DNA of 64,000 bases from Inonotus obliquus (lineage: Eukaryota > Basidiomycota > Agaricomycetes > Hymenochaetales > Hymenochaetaceae). Positions 12,517 to 23,089 of the stretch are shown here, one piece after another. Location of the stretch: positions 1,240,001-1,304,000 of the forward strand of contig JAJHTX010000005.1 in the NCBI GenBank assembly GCA_032164295.1, given 5' to 3'. Under the pieces are notes generated by a model, which saw nothing but the letters and a program-made list of their open reading frames with translations, made no database searches and was not told where the DNA came from. A program made the translations under genes and the position numbers. Each line of letters begins with the position of its first letter. Positions within the stretch are counted from its first letter, which is position 1.

Positions 12517-15500
12517 ATGGCGTATCGGAAAAAAAGCTCAACCACGCGCCTCCCCCAATCACTTGTAGATGAAATAGATGCACAACAAGGTAAGTATTCG
12601 TATTTACCTAGGATATAGCACCCTTTACTTAGAGCTCTTTCCCAAGAGCAGGCGCGTCAAGTTCGGGACATGGTCACAAACACGCTTCTGGCCCTCATAA
12701 TCGCAAGGCCGAAAGAAAAGCAGAACGCCAGCTAGTGAAGAAACGCAAGGCTCAGTTCTTTTCGCATGGAGTGTCGAAGCAGAGTGATAGGAGGGACGGC
12801 ATGCAAGAAGCGGAGGAAAGTGATCAGAGTCGACCGCGCAAGAAAGTCAAGTTCGAGATGCCTCCCGAATCTTCATCTTCTGGAGCGCGGAAGAGCAAAC
12901 CTGCAACTAAGAACGGGGAATCTGGACGTGTAGGAAAGAAGAAGAAGACCATCCAGTTAGACGTACGGGTTGATCAGCCTTCCTTGAAGAAGAGGCCCCC
13001 ACAAGACAATTCCATGCAGATAGTAACGAAGGGGCGGTCAGCGGTGGAAGAGGAAGAAGACGCGTACATAGCGCTGCTTGAGAGGAGGCTCGGTATAAAG
13101 AAGGAAAAGCAGGGGAAGAGCAGGTATAGCACGGGTTTTGAAGAGGATGGATTACTTGGTGAGCGATCACAGCTTCCGTGCTTTGCCTGCATTTATCTGA
13201 CTCGCTTCTTAAGCTCTATTGGTCGACATTGATGAGAGTGTTCCGGGTCCAGCTGATGACGTGCTTAAGCCCCTCGAGAATGAAGACGCAGACGTGGAAG
13301 ATGAAATTGGCAACGAGAGCGAGACCTTGGAAGCAAACGAAACAGAATCCGAAGGGGAAGAGGAAGAACATGCCGGTTCTGCTTCGGAGAGCTCCGACGA
13401 TGAGAGAGACTCCTCGGAGGAAGTCAAGGACACCCAGGCTTCTGATAAATTGACAATCGAAGGACAAAGTTCCAGTTCCGGTACTTCTTTTTGAATACCA
13501 TCCGCTTCCCGACTCTAATCTCTTGTTAAGGATCCAAGTATGTCCCGCCACACCTGCGGAAACAGATCCCTATACAGCAGCCAAGCGGGGCTGAGGTTGA
13601 TGCTAAACTCGTTCGACAACTCAAAGGTCTCCTCAATAGGTACGATGGATACCGCATTTTCATGCATGCCGCATTGTTAACTCCGTTGTAGGCTGAGCGA
13701 ACAAAACATCGATTCCATTCTCAAGGAGATCGAGGATCTTTACTGTTCTCATAGACGACATGGTAAGTTTATTCGAGAAGCCCATGTGCCATGTGCTCGG
13801 ATTGAGTTGATTTTATCGTACAGATATCACTGCAACTTTGACGAGTCTCATTATCGAGGGGACGTGTTCGCACTCTATCCTCCTCGACTCGTATGTTGCG
13901 CTCCACGCGGGCCTCGTTGCATGTCTACACAAGATTATCGGTGTCGAGCTTGGTGCGCCCACTTCATCCTATTTCTCTAACGCAAGCGAATCTCTAATCG
14001 CTCTCCCTTGTTTAGCTGCGTACTTTGTCCAAAATGTCGTCTCCAGCTTTGAGCGATACTACCTGAAATCAAAGAGACCCAAGGAAGCCAATGCTGAAGA
14101 AAGTCCGAGTGCAAACCTAGAGGACGAACTCGGCAAGGAATGCTCGAATTTGCTTGTGTTACTCTCCGACCTTTATAACTATCACGTCATCTCGTGTACA
14201 CTCGTGTACGATATCGTTCGACTTATTCTCGAGGGTGATCTATCAGAACTTGACGTCGAGCTGATCTTGAAGCTTTCAAGAGGTGGGGATCCATCTAATC
14301 TGTGATCTTTCTTTACTGAAAAGTCGATCTTTCTCAAAAACAACAGGTTCTGGTACACAGCTACGACAAGATGACCCGTCGGCGTTGAAAGAAATCATTC
14401 AGATAGTCCAATCCAAGCTAGGGGACGAACGCAACGCTAGGTCAGTTTCATCCACAGTATCGAGCAAACTGAGCTAACGTTCTGGACCAATAGCTCGCGA
14501 ACGCGCTTCATGGTCGAGACGCTCATCAACCTCAAAAATAACAAACTCAAGAAGTCTACAGGTGGAGCCGAGGGCGGTATTGAGTCAAAAGAACGAATAA
14601 GTAAATTCGTCTCTGGGATCGGGAAGAAGTACCACGGTCCGTCCATCCATTCACTATACCTTTTATTCACTTTTCCACTTACTTGGTCTTATAAACTCAT
14701 AGTACACGCTCACGAGCCACTCCGAATATCCCTCAACGACCTTCACGAAGCAGACTCAAAGGGTAAATGGTGGCTCATCGGAGCAGCCTGGGGAGGGGAT
14801 CCACTTGTTGATCAGCAAACCTCGCTAGCCCAATCTACGACCATCCCGTCAGAGGATAGTTTGCTCACTCTTGCGAGAAAGCAGGGTATGAACACCGATG
14901 TTCGACGAAGTGTTTTCGTTGTCCTTATGAGTAGTGATGTAAGTGCCCCCGATTATAGATAGTGTGTGTTCAAGGAGAGTTCTTAACATTTGGGATAATT
15001 AGGACTATGTCGACGCTTGCGATCGATTGGGCCAGTTTAATTTGACGGAAGTCCAACAGCGCGAGATCATCCGTGTTCTGTTACATTGCTGCGGGAACGT
15101 ACGTCTCTTCAAAAACATACCTTCCCTCCGCCACTCACCTCCTAACGACATCATTCTGTCTCACAGGAGAAATCGTACAATCCATATTACACCCTCATAG
15201 CCACGCATCTCTGCCGTCAGAAATCACACAGTCACCGCATAACCCTCCAGTATTGTTTCTGGGATTTCTTGCGTAGTTTGGGAGAAAAGAGTATCGGTGG
15301 TGCTGAGATGGCTCGAGGTAATGACGAAGAAGATGAAGAAGTGGGATTCGAGTTGGATCGTGTGTCGAATACGAGGATGGGAAATGTCGCTCGCATGTAT
15401 GCTTGGTTGGTCGCGAGGGACTGTGTGGCAATCACAATTTTGAAGGTAATCATTCCTGATCTTCTTCTAATAACTGAGAGTTTTACCGATTACCTTCAGA

Positions 15501-15829
15501 CTCTCGACTTCACTCGGCTCAAAACCAAAACCGAGACGTTCCTCAAACAGTTATTCATATACCTTTTCACGAACACACAAGAATCCTCATCCGTACCAAA
15601 TCCCAGTACTACCGTCGATCCATCAATCTTAAAGCGACACAATGAGAAAGCTCTGGCCGACGTACTCGTTAAAGCGAGACGCTTATCGTCTCTTGCTCTG
15701 GGAATATCACATTTCCTGTCGAAGACATTTCCCTACAGTGATTCGCGCGACCCAACAGAAATGTTCGTATGGTGGTGCAGTGGGGTTGCGAGGGAGGTAC
15801 TGCAGGATGCTGCAAGCGATTTACAGTGA
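12517..15829 (+). CDS. SGD1: Sgd1/NOM1, nucleolar MIF4G- and MA3-domain protein
   Basis: Nucleolar factor needed for small-subunit ribosome biogenesis (yeast Sgd1, human NOM1), known to work with RNA helicases. The ATG at 12517 gives MAYRKKSSTTRLPQSLVDEI. A basic and then acidic low-complexity N-terminus follows (12.7-13.5 kb; KKRKAQFF, EEEEDAYIALLERRLGIKKE, a Glu/Asp/Ser-rich run). The MIF4G region starts at YVPPHLRKQI (~13540) and includes LLNRLSEQNIDSILKEIEDL, RFMVETLINLKNNKLKK and a WGG block (~14790). The MA3 region starts about 14870 with MNTDVRRSVFVVLMSS, then DACDRLGQFNLTEVQQREI and NPYYTLIATHLC. The end is WWCSGVAREVLQDAASDLQ and TGA at 15829. About nine short introns are inferred; individual ends are approximate. 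Confidence 0.9.
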
Positions 15830-15865
15830 GTAGAATTAGAGTGCGAGAGTACGGGCACTTCCCGT

Positions 15866-16150
15866 ATGGATACATCCACAGCATTACATTACGTAGTCCT
15901 TTGGTATGCTACGCAGCAAGATGCACTGTCCTCTACACTTCGGAATGAAATGCTTCGGAACTATATTTCTGAGCTGGAACGGCGATCGGGTATGACCACA
16001 CTGAAATCGAGTGCGGACCGATTTACGAGATCAGTCTCCGCCGACTGGAACGTCCTTAACAGGCCTTCCTTAGTGAAGTCACACGCAGAAGTAGATCAGA
16101 TCAAAGCCTAGCACGGGAAGGATTTAACACACAACTAATTAAGAAAATAA
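15866..16150 (+). repeat. duplicated gene fragment R1 (copy at 18535-18830)
   Basis: An 82-codon open frame ends in SVSADWNVLNRPSLVKSHA..DQIKA, followed by TAG. The same stretch, diverged, is seen at 18535-18830: both share GAAATGCTT, ATTTC[TC]GAGCT, GACTGGAA[CT]GTCCTTA and a tail close to TTAACACACAA. The pair is in the same orientation ~2.6 kb apart. The source gene is not recognised. It lies just past the Sgd1/NOM1 stop and could be a remnant of another gene's 3' exon. Confidence 0.5.
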
Positions 16151-16790
16151 TTAGTACCAAGAACGTCAGCTAAGTGAGTCAAAGACGAAATGATGCCCCG
16201 TAGTATTATCCGCCACCTCTTTTTTCACACGCAGTTTTTCCCGTAAGCCTCACTGCATCTGTGCAATAGTCCATTGATATTTCCGATGGGCATCAAGTAT
16301 CTTCTGCCGTATCGGCCAGTGCGATGCCGAAGAGGAGGCTTCCAAGGCGAACATTATAAAGTTAGAGAAGAAGGTTCTTTGTATCCGTGAGACCACTTTT
16401 ATCCGCGCTTAAAGTCTGAGCTTATCATAAATAGCACATCAAGATTAAGATCGATAACCTGCCTCGAAGGAAAATGCAGTCGACCAAGGTTTACCCTGTT
16501 TACCCTCGTCGGTGATTCCCCTCGTCGGCTGTGCTCAACGATTTCTTGATCCCAACTAACGATGGGTTTGTATTCAGTTGATAACCAGTTGATTCTCACA
16601 ATCGGTTTCTCTAAAAGTACTATTCTTGATGGGATTCAAATACCAAAGTCAATTCATATATAACCTCGGCTTCAACCACTATGTCACTAATAAAGTACCC
16701 TACTCTCTACTGTTCAGCTTGGTCGTCTTTCCTGCCGAAAAGCAAGACCGTTATCCTTGCACCAACGTGACCTAACTCTCCTTGTTACCT
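16151..16790. other. intergenic; nothing recognised
   Basis: AT-leaning sequence with only short frames. I see no gene, RNA or repeat. It includes the presumed former promoter of the pseudogene starting at 16791. Confidence 0.4.
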
Positions 16791-17628
16791 ATGGACCTTG
16801 AATTTCCAGAAGCACAGAACTTGCCTAACGGGTGTCTAGAGAACAGTATGCTATTCATTGTGCGTCCCTTCAGTAACTCAACTCCGTCATACTAAATAAT
16901 TGGTCTCGGCAGTGGCCTTTTTCGTATCGAGTCATTCGATCGTAGCCCACAGCACACCCGTAGAGAACCCAATTCTGATAGATTAGTATCGTCTTGGGAT
17001 TGTCTCTAAACTTTGTTGCGGGAGCGATCTGGTAGCCTTGCCGCCATCGCCCTTGCCATACTTGTCTCGCTCCTCGACGTCCTTCTCGCTGGGAGTGTGG
17101 CTGTGATTGTGCCGTACCTAATCACCGTTTGCATCGCGGTCGTTGCATTTTCGATGGCTGTGCGGGACACAATTCATCCAGTAGGGCAGAATGTTACTCG
17201 TATGAAGGTGTTCATTTTCGTGAGTGAACCATGCTATAGTGGTCCTATTCGAGTTCTCATTGTTGATGTAGAGGACATCAGTATTGAAACAGCTGCTCAA
17301 CAGCGATACTGTCCCAATAAATCCGAACTCCAGCTTACACATGTTACATCTGCACACTGCCTTCTTCTCAGCTTCCTTTATCCTTCTCGTAATGGCGCTG
17401 TGGTTGCAGATAAATGGCGTTCATTTGCTGAATCCGTTACGTCGTGCCACTTACAGCCTCGATCGCAGTAACAGGCCTTCTGTTTTCGCAACGATTCTCC
17501 ATTGGACTGGTGCAGTGTTTTTTACAGCCTATGTCATCCTCACCACCATAATCTCGTCGAGTATGATACCCATCGTTTACAAGGTGGCCGGAGCAATTTC
17601 TTCTTTGGTTCTCCTTTTCAAGCCATGA
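16791..17628 (+). pseudogene. polytopic membrane protein family, copy A (broken)
   Basis: Paralogue of the genes at 20309-21266 (-) and 32888-34217 (+). The first exon (ATG 16791; MDLEFPEAQNLPNG..LENSMLFI) is followed by a short intron. Next comes VAFFVSSHSIVAHSTPVENP, matching VAAFVSSHRIVYCNTPSEFP of copy C. The frame then meets a TAG (~17004), shifts into IVLGLSLNFVAGAIW, and shifts again into GSLAAIALAILVSLLDVLLA. The last exon is well kept: LKQLLNSDTVPINPN, the membrane span with MALWLQINGVHLLNPLRR, and an end of VLLFKP. At least one stop and two frame changes in the second membrane segment argue for a pseudogene, unless an unusual intron spans the damage. Confidence 0.65.
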
Positions 17629-18075
17629 ACGATCATATTCTATTTTTTTTACTTCATCTAAAACTGTACATTTGTTACGCGCGTCATCCGCCTGGGTGGG
17701 GCAAGTGCGCAGTTACAATGTTGGGGCTCAGCATATTCTATTACATCTGTATAGTGGTCCAAGCTCAGACTTTACCTTCATATCTCACTTCGCGGACGAC
17801 GAGGATGTATGTATATTTACATAGTTGACCGCATACTGTGTTTTACTTCATATCTCACTTTGCACATGACAAAGATGCATTGAAAACTGGCTATAAAAAC
17901 AGCGAGAACGGAACCATTTAATTTGGCGTAGGTCTGGAGATTAGACTTTGTGATCGATGGAGATCTTGACCATAGATTAGATTCTGGCTTCGGCATTTCT
18001 CAGCGGCCACCACCAAGTTGCATTCCGCCGTCGGCACCTGAGGTCGCACAATACTCATAACATCCTATATTACTG
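17629..18075. other. intergenic with a short imperfect tandem repeat
   Basis: About 17788-17816 and 17843-17878 are similar (CTTCATATCTCACTT followed by ..GACGA/CAAAGATG..), an imperfect tandem duplication of a ~55-base unit. Nothing else is recognised. Confidence 0.35.
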
Positions 18076-18134
18076 CATAGGCATCACAGACATCGTCTCT
18101 CCCATACTCACCATCGACATCCTTGGATCGAAAG
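18076..18134 (+). repeat. copied fragment of the Caf120-like gene (3' coding exon)
   Basis: 58 bases here match 23399-23456 at about nine positions in ten in the same orientation, with an unbroken shared run CATCGACATCCTTGGATCG. In the source gene this is coding sequence of the Met/Gly-rich tail, read on the minus strand. Similarity fades into unrelated sequence on both sides. It is an isolated gene fragment ~5.3 kb from its source. Confidence 0.6.
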
Positions 18135-18534
18135 TCACAGGTGTAGATGCTCCTCCTAGGATTCCGCGGCGATAGCAGCTCTGAAGGTATGAAGGTACAT
18201 GTTCCTGAACTTGGTCCAGTTACCGTCTACCCGCGTACTCTCGACTCCACCCAAAACCAAAAATCCTCAATTTTTCTTCTGAGTCTCAGAACTACTGCCG
18301 AGCCGGTCGTCTTCATGCGCTGCGACGAGAAAGGTCCAGCCGAGGTAATCGTTTGCGGTGCAAGCATCAACGCTTGATCTTGGGATTTCCTATCAAAGAT
18401 ATCCTACCAAAATGGATCGAAGGATCGGACGGAGACGTTCGTGGTGTGGTGCTGTGAGGGTGCGAGACCTAGGGATATATTGAAAGTGATTGACTGTGAT
18501 CGGAGTACCGACACTCTCTGCAGTGCTATATTTG
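18135..18534 (+). other. unassigned segment with a 62-codon reading frame
   Basis: A plus-strand frame (ATG at ~18192 to TGA near 18377) reads MKVHVPELGPVTVYPRTLDS..TTAEPVVFMRCDEKGPAEVIV. It reads like real protein but has no recognised family and no visible upstream exon. It may be an exon remnant carried in with the neighbouring duplicated pieces. Confidence 0.25.
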
Positions 18535-18830
18535 CAGTAATATCATTGCGTCGCTTTCGTGTTCTTCTGAAATGCTACGCTGCAATATGTACTACCTTTT
18601 ATACCTCCGAACGAAATGCTTGGAAATTCTATTTCCGAGCTAGAGAGGTTCTCCGTCAATATCCAACACACGATCGAGTATGATTACAATGAAAGAGAAA
18701 GGCGTACTGGTATACGAGACCAGTCTCAGACGACTGGAATGTCCTTAGCAACTCTTCCTTGGTAAAATTACAGGCTAAGGTAGGTCAGATCGACGTATAT
18801 TAAGAAAAGACCTAACGCACAAGTAATCAA
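18535..18830 (+). repeat. duplicated gene fragment R2 (copy of 15866-16150)
   Basis: Diverged direct copy of the segment at 15866-16150, interrupted by frame changes, so non-coding. Its right edge coincides with the place where the minus-strand methyltransferase loses its conserved C-terminus, which suggests the fragment joined or overwrote that gene's 3' end. Confidence 0.5.
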
Positions 18831-19607
18831 GAAGAATCCTCCATGTTTCAGAAATGCAGCTACCCTCGTAGGATACACGTCGCAAGACCTTCTGCCTTCT
18901 TCATCGTACCCTGCAAGTGCCATCGCATCGTATGTGCCCTTATCCAATACAAGCTTCCACCCTTCTCCGCCCTCCTCCTCTAGGCATTGTTCCTTCTCCC
19001 GATCTACCCGGACCTTCGGTATACCTTTCAACACCACTCTTCCTCCATTCTCTGCATATTCAGCACTGAGAATATCAGCCTCCTCGAAGACGATGTTCTC
19101 GTATTCACCACCCTTTTCACTTGCAATCTTCCGTCCAAGCTTCACCGCATCTGCACTATAGTCTATTCCTGCTAGGTATGAGGTATCGTAACCGGCATCA
19201 GCGAGAGCGAAGAGAAGGTTTCCGTTTCCTGAACCGATTTCGAGTATGTTTGGCGGGGTCCGTCGAGTTGAGGAGGACGAAGTTGGAGGAACATTCTTTA
19301 GCGTCCATGCCACCATTTTATCAACGCATTCCTCGCCAAACCTATCTCATCGCATCATAACATATCGAGACACGATCGATGAGGTGGGCACACGCGCATA
19401 CAAAGGATGAGCACACGACGCACCAGACTTCGCCCTCATCGCCAAATTCATCGAAATTGGTGATTTCACGCTCATACACGTTATCCCAGCTTCCCAATTC
19501 AGTTACAAATTGAATGAGTTGATATTTTGCGCGGTACTATCGAGAAATTATACCCACTATTCCTTCGTTCCTAGCTCGGAAGGTCGGACATCATTATTTT
19601 GGGTCAT
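18768..19607 (-). CDS. EFM4: EFM4-type lysine methyltransferase, C-terminus missing or altered
   Basis: Homologue of EFM4/METTL10, which methylates a lysine of translation elongation factor eEF1A using S-adenosylmethionine. The ATG at 19607 gives MTQNNDVRPSELGTKEY, then an intron with GTGGGT donor, WDNVYEREITNFDEFGDEGEVW, an intron, and FGEECVDKMVAW. The SAM-binding motif I is ILEIGSGNGNLLFALADAGY, followed by LAGIDYSADAVKLGRKIA. The catalytic DKGTYDA block (family D-[KR]-G-T) lies at ~18930, then AFLKHGGFFLIT. The family continues with a SCNFT-like stretch and a conserved FGG..G motif; here the frame runs into CALGLFLIYVDLTYLSL and stops. A GTGCGT donor right after ..LIT could lead to a distant last exon, but I could not find one. 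Confidence 0.75.
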
Positions 19608-20308
19608 TGCGTGCAGGTAAGTCCTTTGGCTTTGGTTGCCTCATGTTCTTCCTAGCTTACATCGTGATGTTACATATCCTGAGATTCGTGACAGGCCGTG
19701 ACCTAAGATCATATAACCGTGACCTGACACACCTTCGATAACGTCACGCTGCTACTTGGACCAGACCGACGACTACGGGACGAGTGGCAAAGGACAAAAA
19801 GGGGATCAGCAACTAGGATTCCTTCAAGCATGCGCTGTCACTTAGTTGAAACGATACACCTATTCTCTCGCAGCCATCTGCCGGTAAGAAATTGACCGTA
19901 TGACCTCTGATTGTGCTGCGTGGGGATTGGAGATCCAGCTAGTGCTCACCTATGTAGCATGTACGGGAGTTCTGTGCGCCTGGACTCCTTTGGGACTTCT
20001 GCAACTTTTCTCTGTCTCCCGATTGACCTCAATGATAACTTCCGGCCATCTTGATCTGTGTAAAATTTTACCATTTCCTGTTCCTCATTACACGGAACTA
20101 AACATTGATTAGACATACAAGGTCGAGCAGTCTACACGAAGAATGAGTGCCAGTCCATCAATGGTCGCGTTTGATCAGATCGGGAGGCAAGATCTGGGAA
20201 ATAGCAAATTGCAAAGGCGAGAACATCACATTAAATACTGGAAAGACGCAAAATGGAGATGCAACACGACGCAGCATTAAGCTCAAGGTAGTACGACCGG
20301 CCGGCTTG
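19608..20308. other. intergenic; nothing recognised
   Basis: Spacer between the EFM4-like start (-) and the 3' end of membrane family copy B (-). It must hold the promoter of the former. No repeat or RNA gene recognised. Confidence 0.4.
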
Positions 20309-21266
20309 TCACTGCTTGAAAAGAACCACCAGTGCGCAAGCGGCACCCCCAACTTTCAGGACAATTGGTATTCCGGCTGACGAGATGATGGTCGTTATGC
20401 CGATATAACAAACAATCATCAATGCACCGCACCAGTAAAGTAAGGATGCAGCAATAGAAGGTTGATTGGCGCGCGAAAGACAGTACGATGTACGTTGAAA
20501 TGGATTTAGGATTGGGGTGCCGCTGATCTGTAACCACATCGCAGAGATAGAGAGAATAAAGGACGCTGAGAAAATGGCAGTCTGAAGTTGTAGCATGCGC
20601 GAACTGGTACTTGCGTTTACGGGGATTGTGGTATTTGTAAGTAGTTGCTTCAGGATGGATGCTTTCTATTCAAGAATAAGATTGCTACAGGAATGCCGCA
20701 GTACGCAGTGATTACACACCACAACAAGTAGTCTTGTTCCGGTACCACTCGTCCCTTCTTGTCCTCTACGAAGCAACAAGGCCATCAAGAAGACAGCTGC
20801 TGCCGCCACTATCATTGCTAGGAAAGATGCAAGCACAGGCACGTCTCCACCTTGATAGACTTCAAAGAGGGACATAACCACGACAATGACGATGGCAACG
20901 AGAGTACCATACTCTTCTCCAAGAGTTACAACAATGTAGTGAAGACACGCTCCTGAGACGATCCAGTTCGTCAAGACTGGGTTCTCGAGGTGCGTATTTT
21001 CAACCACCATCCCCAGACTCGACATGAATAGAGCAATAGGTAACACCTGCAAAGTGCGTCAAGAATACGTTTGAGCATGCATATCAGACACTTACAAGGA
21101 ACATCTTGAACTTCAGCACTCGTCTAGAGTCCAGTCGCGCTTCAGGATATTCATATTGCGCCTCAATTCGTGACGGATGAAATGAGCGTATGGGGCTTTG
21201 GGAGTCGACGACCTTAGCGTATGGGATCAGACTGGATGAAACTAAGTCCTTAAAATATGATTTCAC
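20309..21266 (-). CDS. polytopic membrane protein family, copy B
   Basis: No known family recognised. Two introns are clear: GTAAGTGTC..TTTGCAG near 21085-21050, and GTGTGTAATC..GAATAG near 20715-20675. The spliced reading gives a soluble N-terminal part (about 60 residues, VVDSQSPIRSFHPSRIEAQY). Up to seven hydrophobic segments follow, including VLPIALFMSSLGMVV, YGTLVAIVIVVVMSLFEV, VPVLASFLAMIVAAAAVFLM, AIFSASFILSISAMWLQISG and IPIVLKVGGAACALVVLFKQ-stop. The loop LKQLLTNTTIPVNAS carries possible N-glycosylation sites and is shared by all copies. The last in-frame stop upstream lies just before 21275 and there is no ATG after it, so a further 5' exon must exist; 21266 is the limit of the readable frame, not a proven start. 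No lesion is seen, so I consider it likely functional. Confidence 0.6.
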
Positions 21267-21639
21267 TTGCTTCTCTAGGTTCCATTACTATCGAGGATGG
21301 CTCTTAAGAGTTGTATGAAATGATATGGGAGGAGACCAGAGGAGGGGCAGGAAGGTACAGGAAAGACGTGGTAGCTAAAGCTAACTGACACACTCATGCT
21401 AGCGGTTATGGGCCGTCATTTATATAATGGGACCTAGTGTTGAGAGTTGAGCTGCACACAATGAATATTATGTATGCAGAGTAATAGACTGGGATCTAAC
21501 TTCTTGTATCCATATCACCCCATTTTCATTTACCACTTATCCGTTTATCCCCTTCCTTTTCGAGCCTCTTCCCTTTCGGGCCGCTCCTCCTCCTTTCTAG
21601 GCTCCTCGTCTTTATGCCCGTTCATCCCCCCTTTTAATT

Positions 21640-21775
21640 TCCGAATTCATTCGTTCTATTCCCTTAGTCCCCGAGTTCCCGACTTTCTGTTCATTTCTCC
21701 TTAGTCCCCGAATTCCAGACTTTCCGTTCATTTCTCCTTAGTCTCCGAATTCCCGACTTTCAGGCTGTTCATTTC
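21640..21775 (+). repeat. tandem repeat, about three ~38-bp units
   Basis: The unit TCCTTAGTCCCCGAATTCC..GACTTTC.GTTCATTTC is repeated about three times in a pyrimidine-rich stretch (21500-21900) with no gene. Units differ by single bases and a small insertion (AGGCT) in the last. Confidence 0.6.
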
Positions 21776-23089
21776 TCCTTCCTCCTCATCTCTCCTCATT
21801 CATGCACTTAGTTTACTTCCCTTCTCCAGTGTCCACGTTCTTAACTTATTCACCTTTACCGTACCATCATCTTTCATTCATTTCCGAGTTTTGCTCATCC
21901 TTGCCTTCCATTCATTTCATATTCACTTCTTACCCTTAACCATCTTTATACTATGTCCGTGCCCTTCTGAATGATGAAAAACGAGTCGTGATGTAATCTG
22001 AATGGTAGATGTTGTCTCAATCAGACATATCTCTGGGTAATTCCTTGTTTCCAGTAACTTGAAGCAAGCAGTACTAGTATTCATATCAGCTTGATTACTA
22101 CATGTACTGTTGACCGAATCAAAAAACTGCAAGACATACAATATGCTAATAATCAAACAATTGCAAGAAATGTTGATAAGTAAACAGTGTGAACTGTGAG
22201 AGACAGAAGGAATGCTAGCCGAGCATTAGTTACACGTTTCAGACACGAGTTGCCTGTGAGAGTGAAGTCTCCCGGAGAGCAGCTCCGCGGCATAATCTCT
22301 CAGCCTAATTTCAAACACTCTAACAATTTTTCTGACACCGTCCGTTGTCGAATATTGATTGCTGTGAATTGGCGACAAACTGATGGTATGTCCCTTGGGT
22401 GACTCCTATGCGTCTCTCAGAGATACAGAGCATTGTTCAATTGGCGGAACAGGGGGCCACCGGGACCAAAAAAAAGGATTATATAGGCGAGATCTGAATA
22501 GAGATTAGATTCAGTGGCCGGTACTAGTAATCAACGGTACCTCTTTAATACTCAACACATTCCAGATCAAACCATACCAACTATCCCGAAACAATTGAGA
22601 TCTAAATCTCGTCACACTTAGCACTCAACTAACAGGCAAATAAAAATTGTATAGACAACATAACTTTCCACAAACTCCGATAAGAACAAGAAACACATAG
22701 ACAGACGAAGAAAAAAGAAAAGAGTCAGCCCCCGAATGAACGACCCGAAAGAAAAGGGAAAATAAATGTATAGATGATAAAGGCATCGCAATATAAGGGA
22801 AGTTAAAGAGCGGAGAGCTGGACTAAATAGAAAAAAAAAACACTAGGAGTGGATATAAATAGCAAGATACGGCATGACAAATGAGAAAGCGAGGATTTTG
22901 GGAAAACGTGCAATAAGGTCCGCATGAAGATTAGAGATGGTAAACGGAAATAGAAAGAAGCGAGAACTCATCCATATTAATGAACAAATGTTGGAGGGAA
23001 CCTGGTGATAACAACGTGCTTCACTGCTTCGAACTTCGCGTATCGCGAAAACGTGAGGAAAAACCATTTTCTCGTCTCGTCTATCATCA
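21776..23089. other. intergenic; nothing recognised
   Basis: Pyrimidine-rich on the left, AT-rich and purine-rich on the right. It includes the 3' flank of the minus-strand Caf120-like gene. No gene, RNA or further repeat is supported. Confidence 0.4.

Noticed and set aside
15830..16111. Extension of Sgd1/NOM1 into the frame at 15866-16111
   Set aside because: The family ends near the TGA at 15829 and the downstream frame belongs to a fragment duplicated at 18535.
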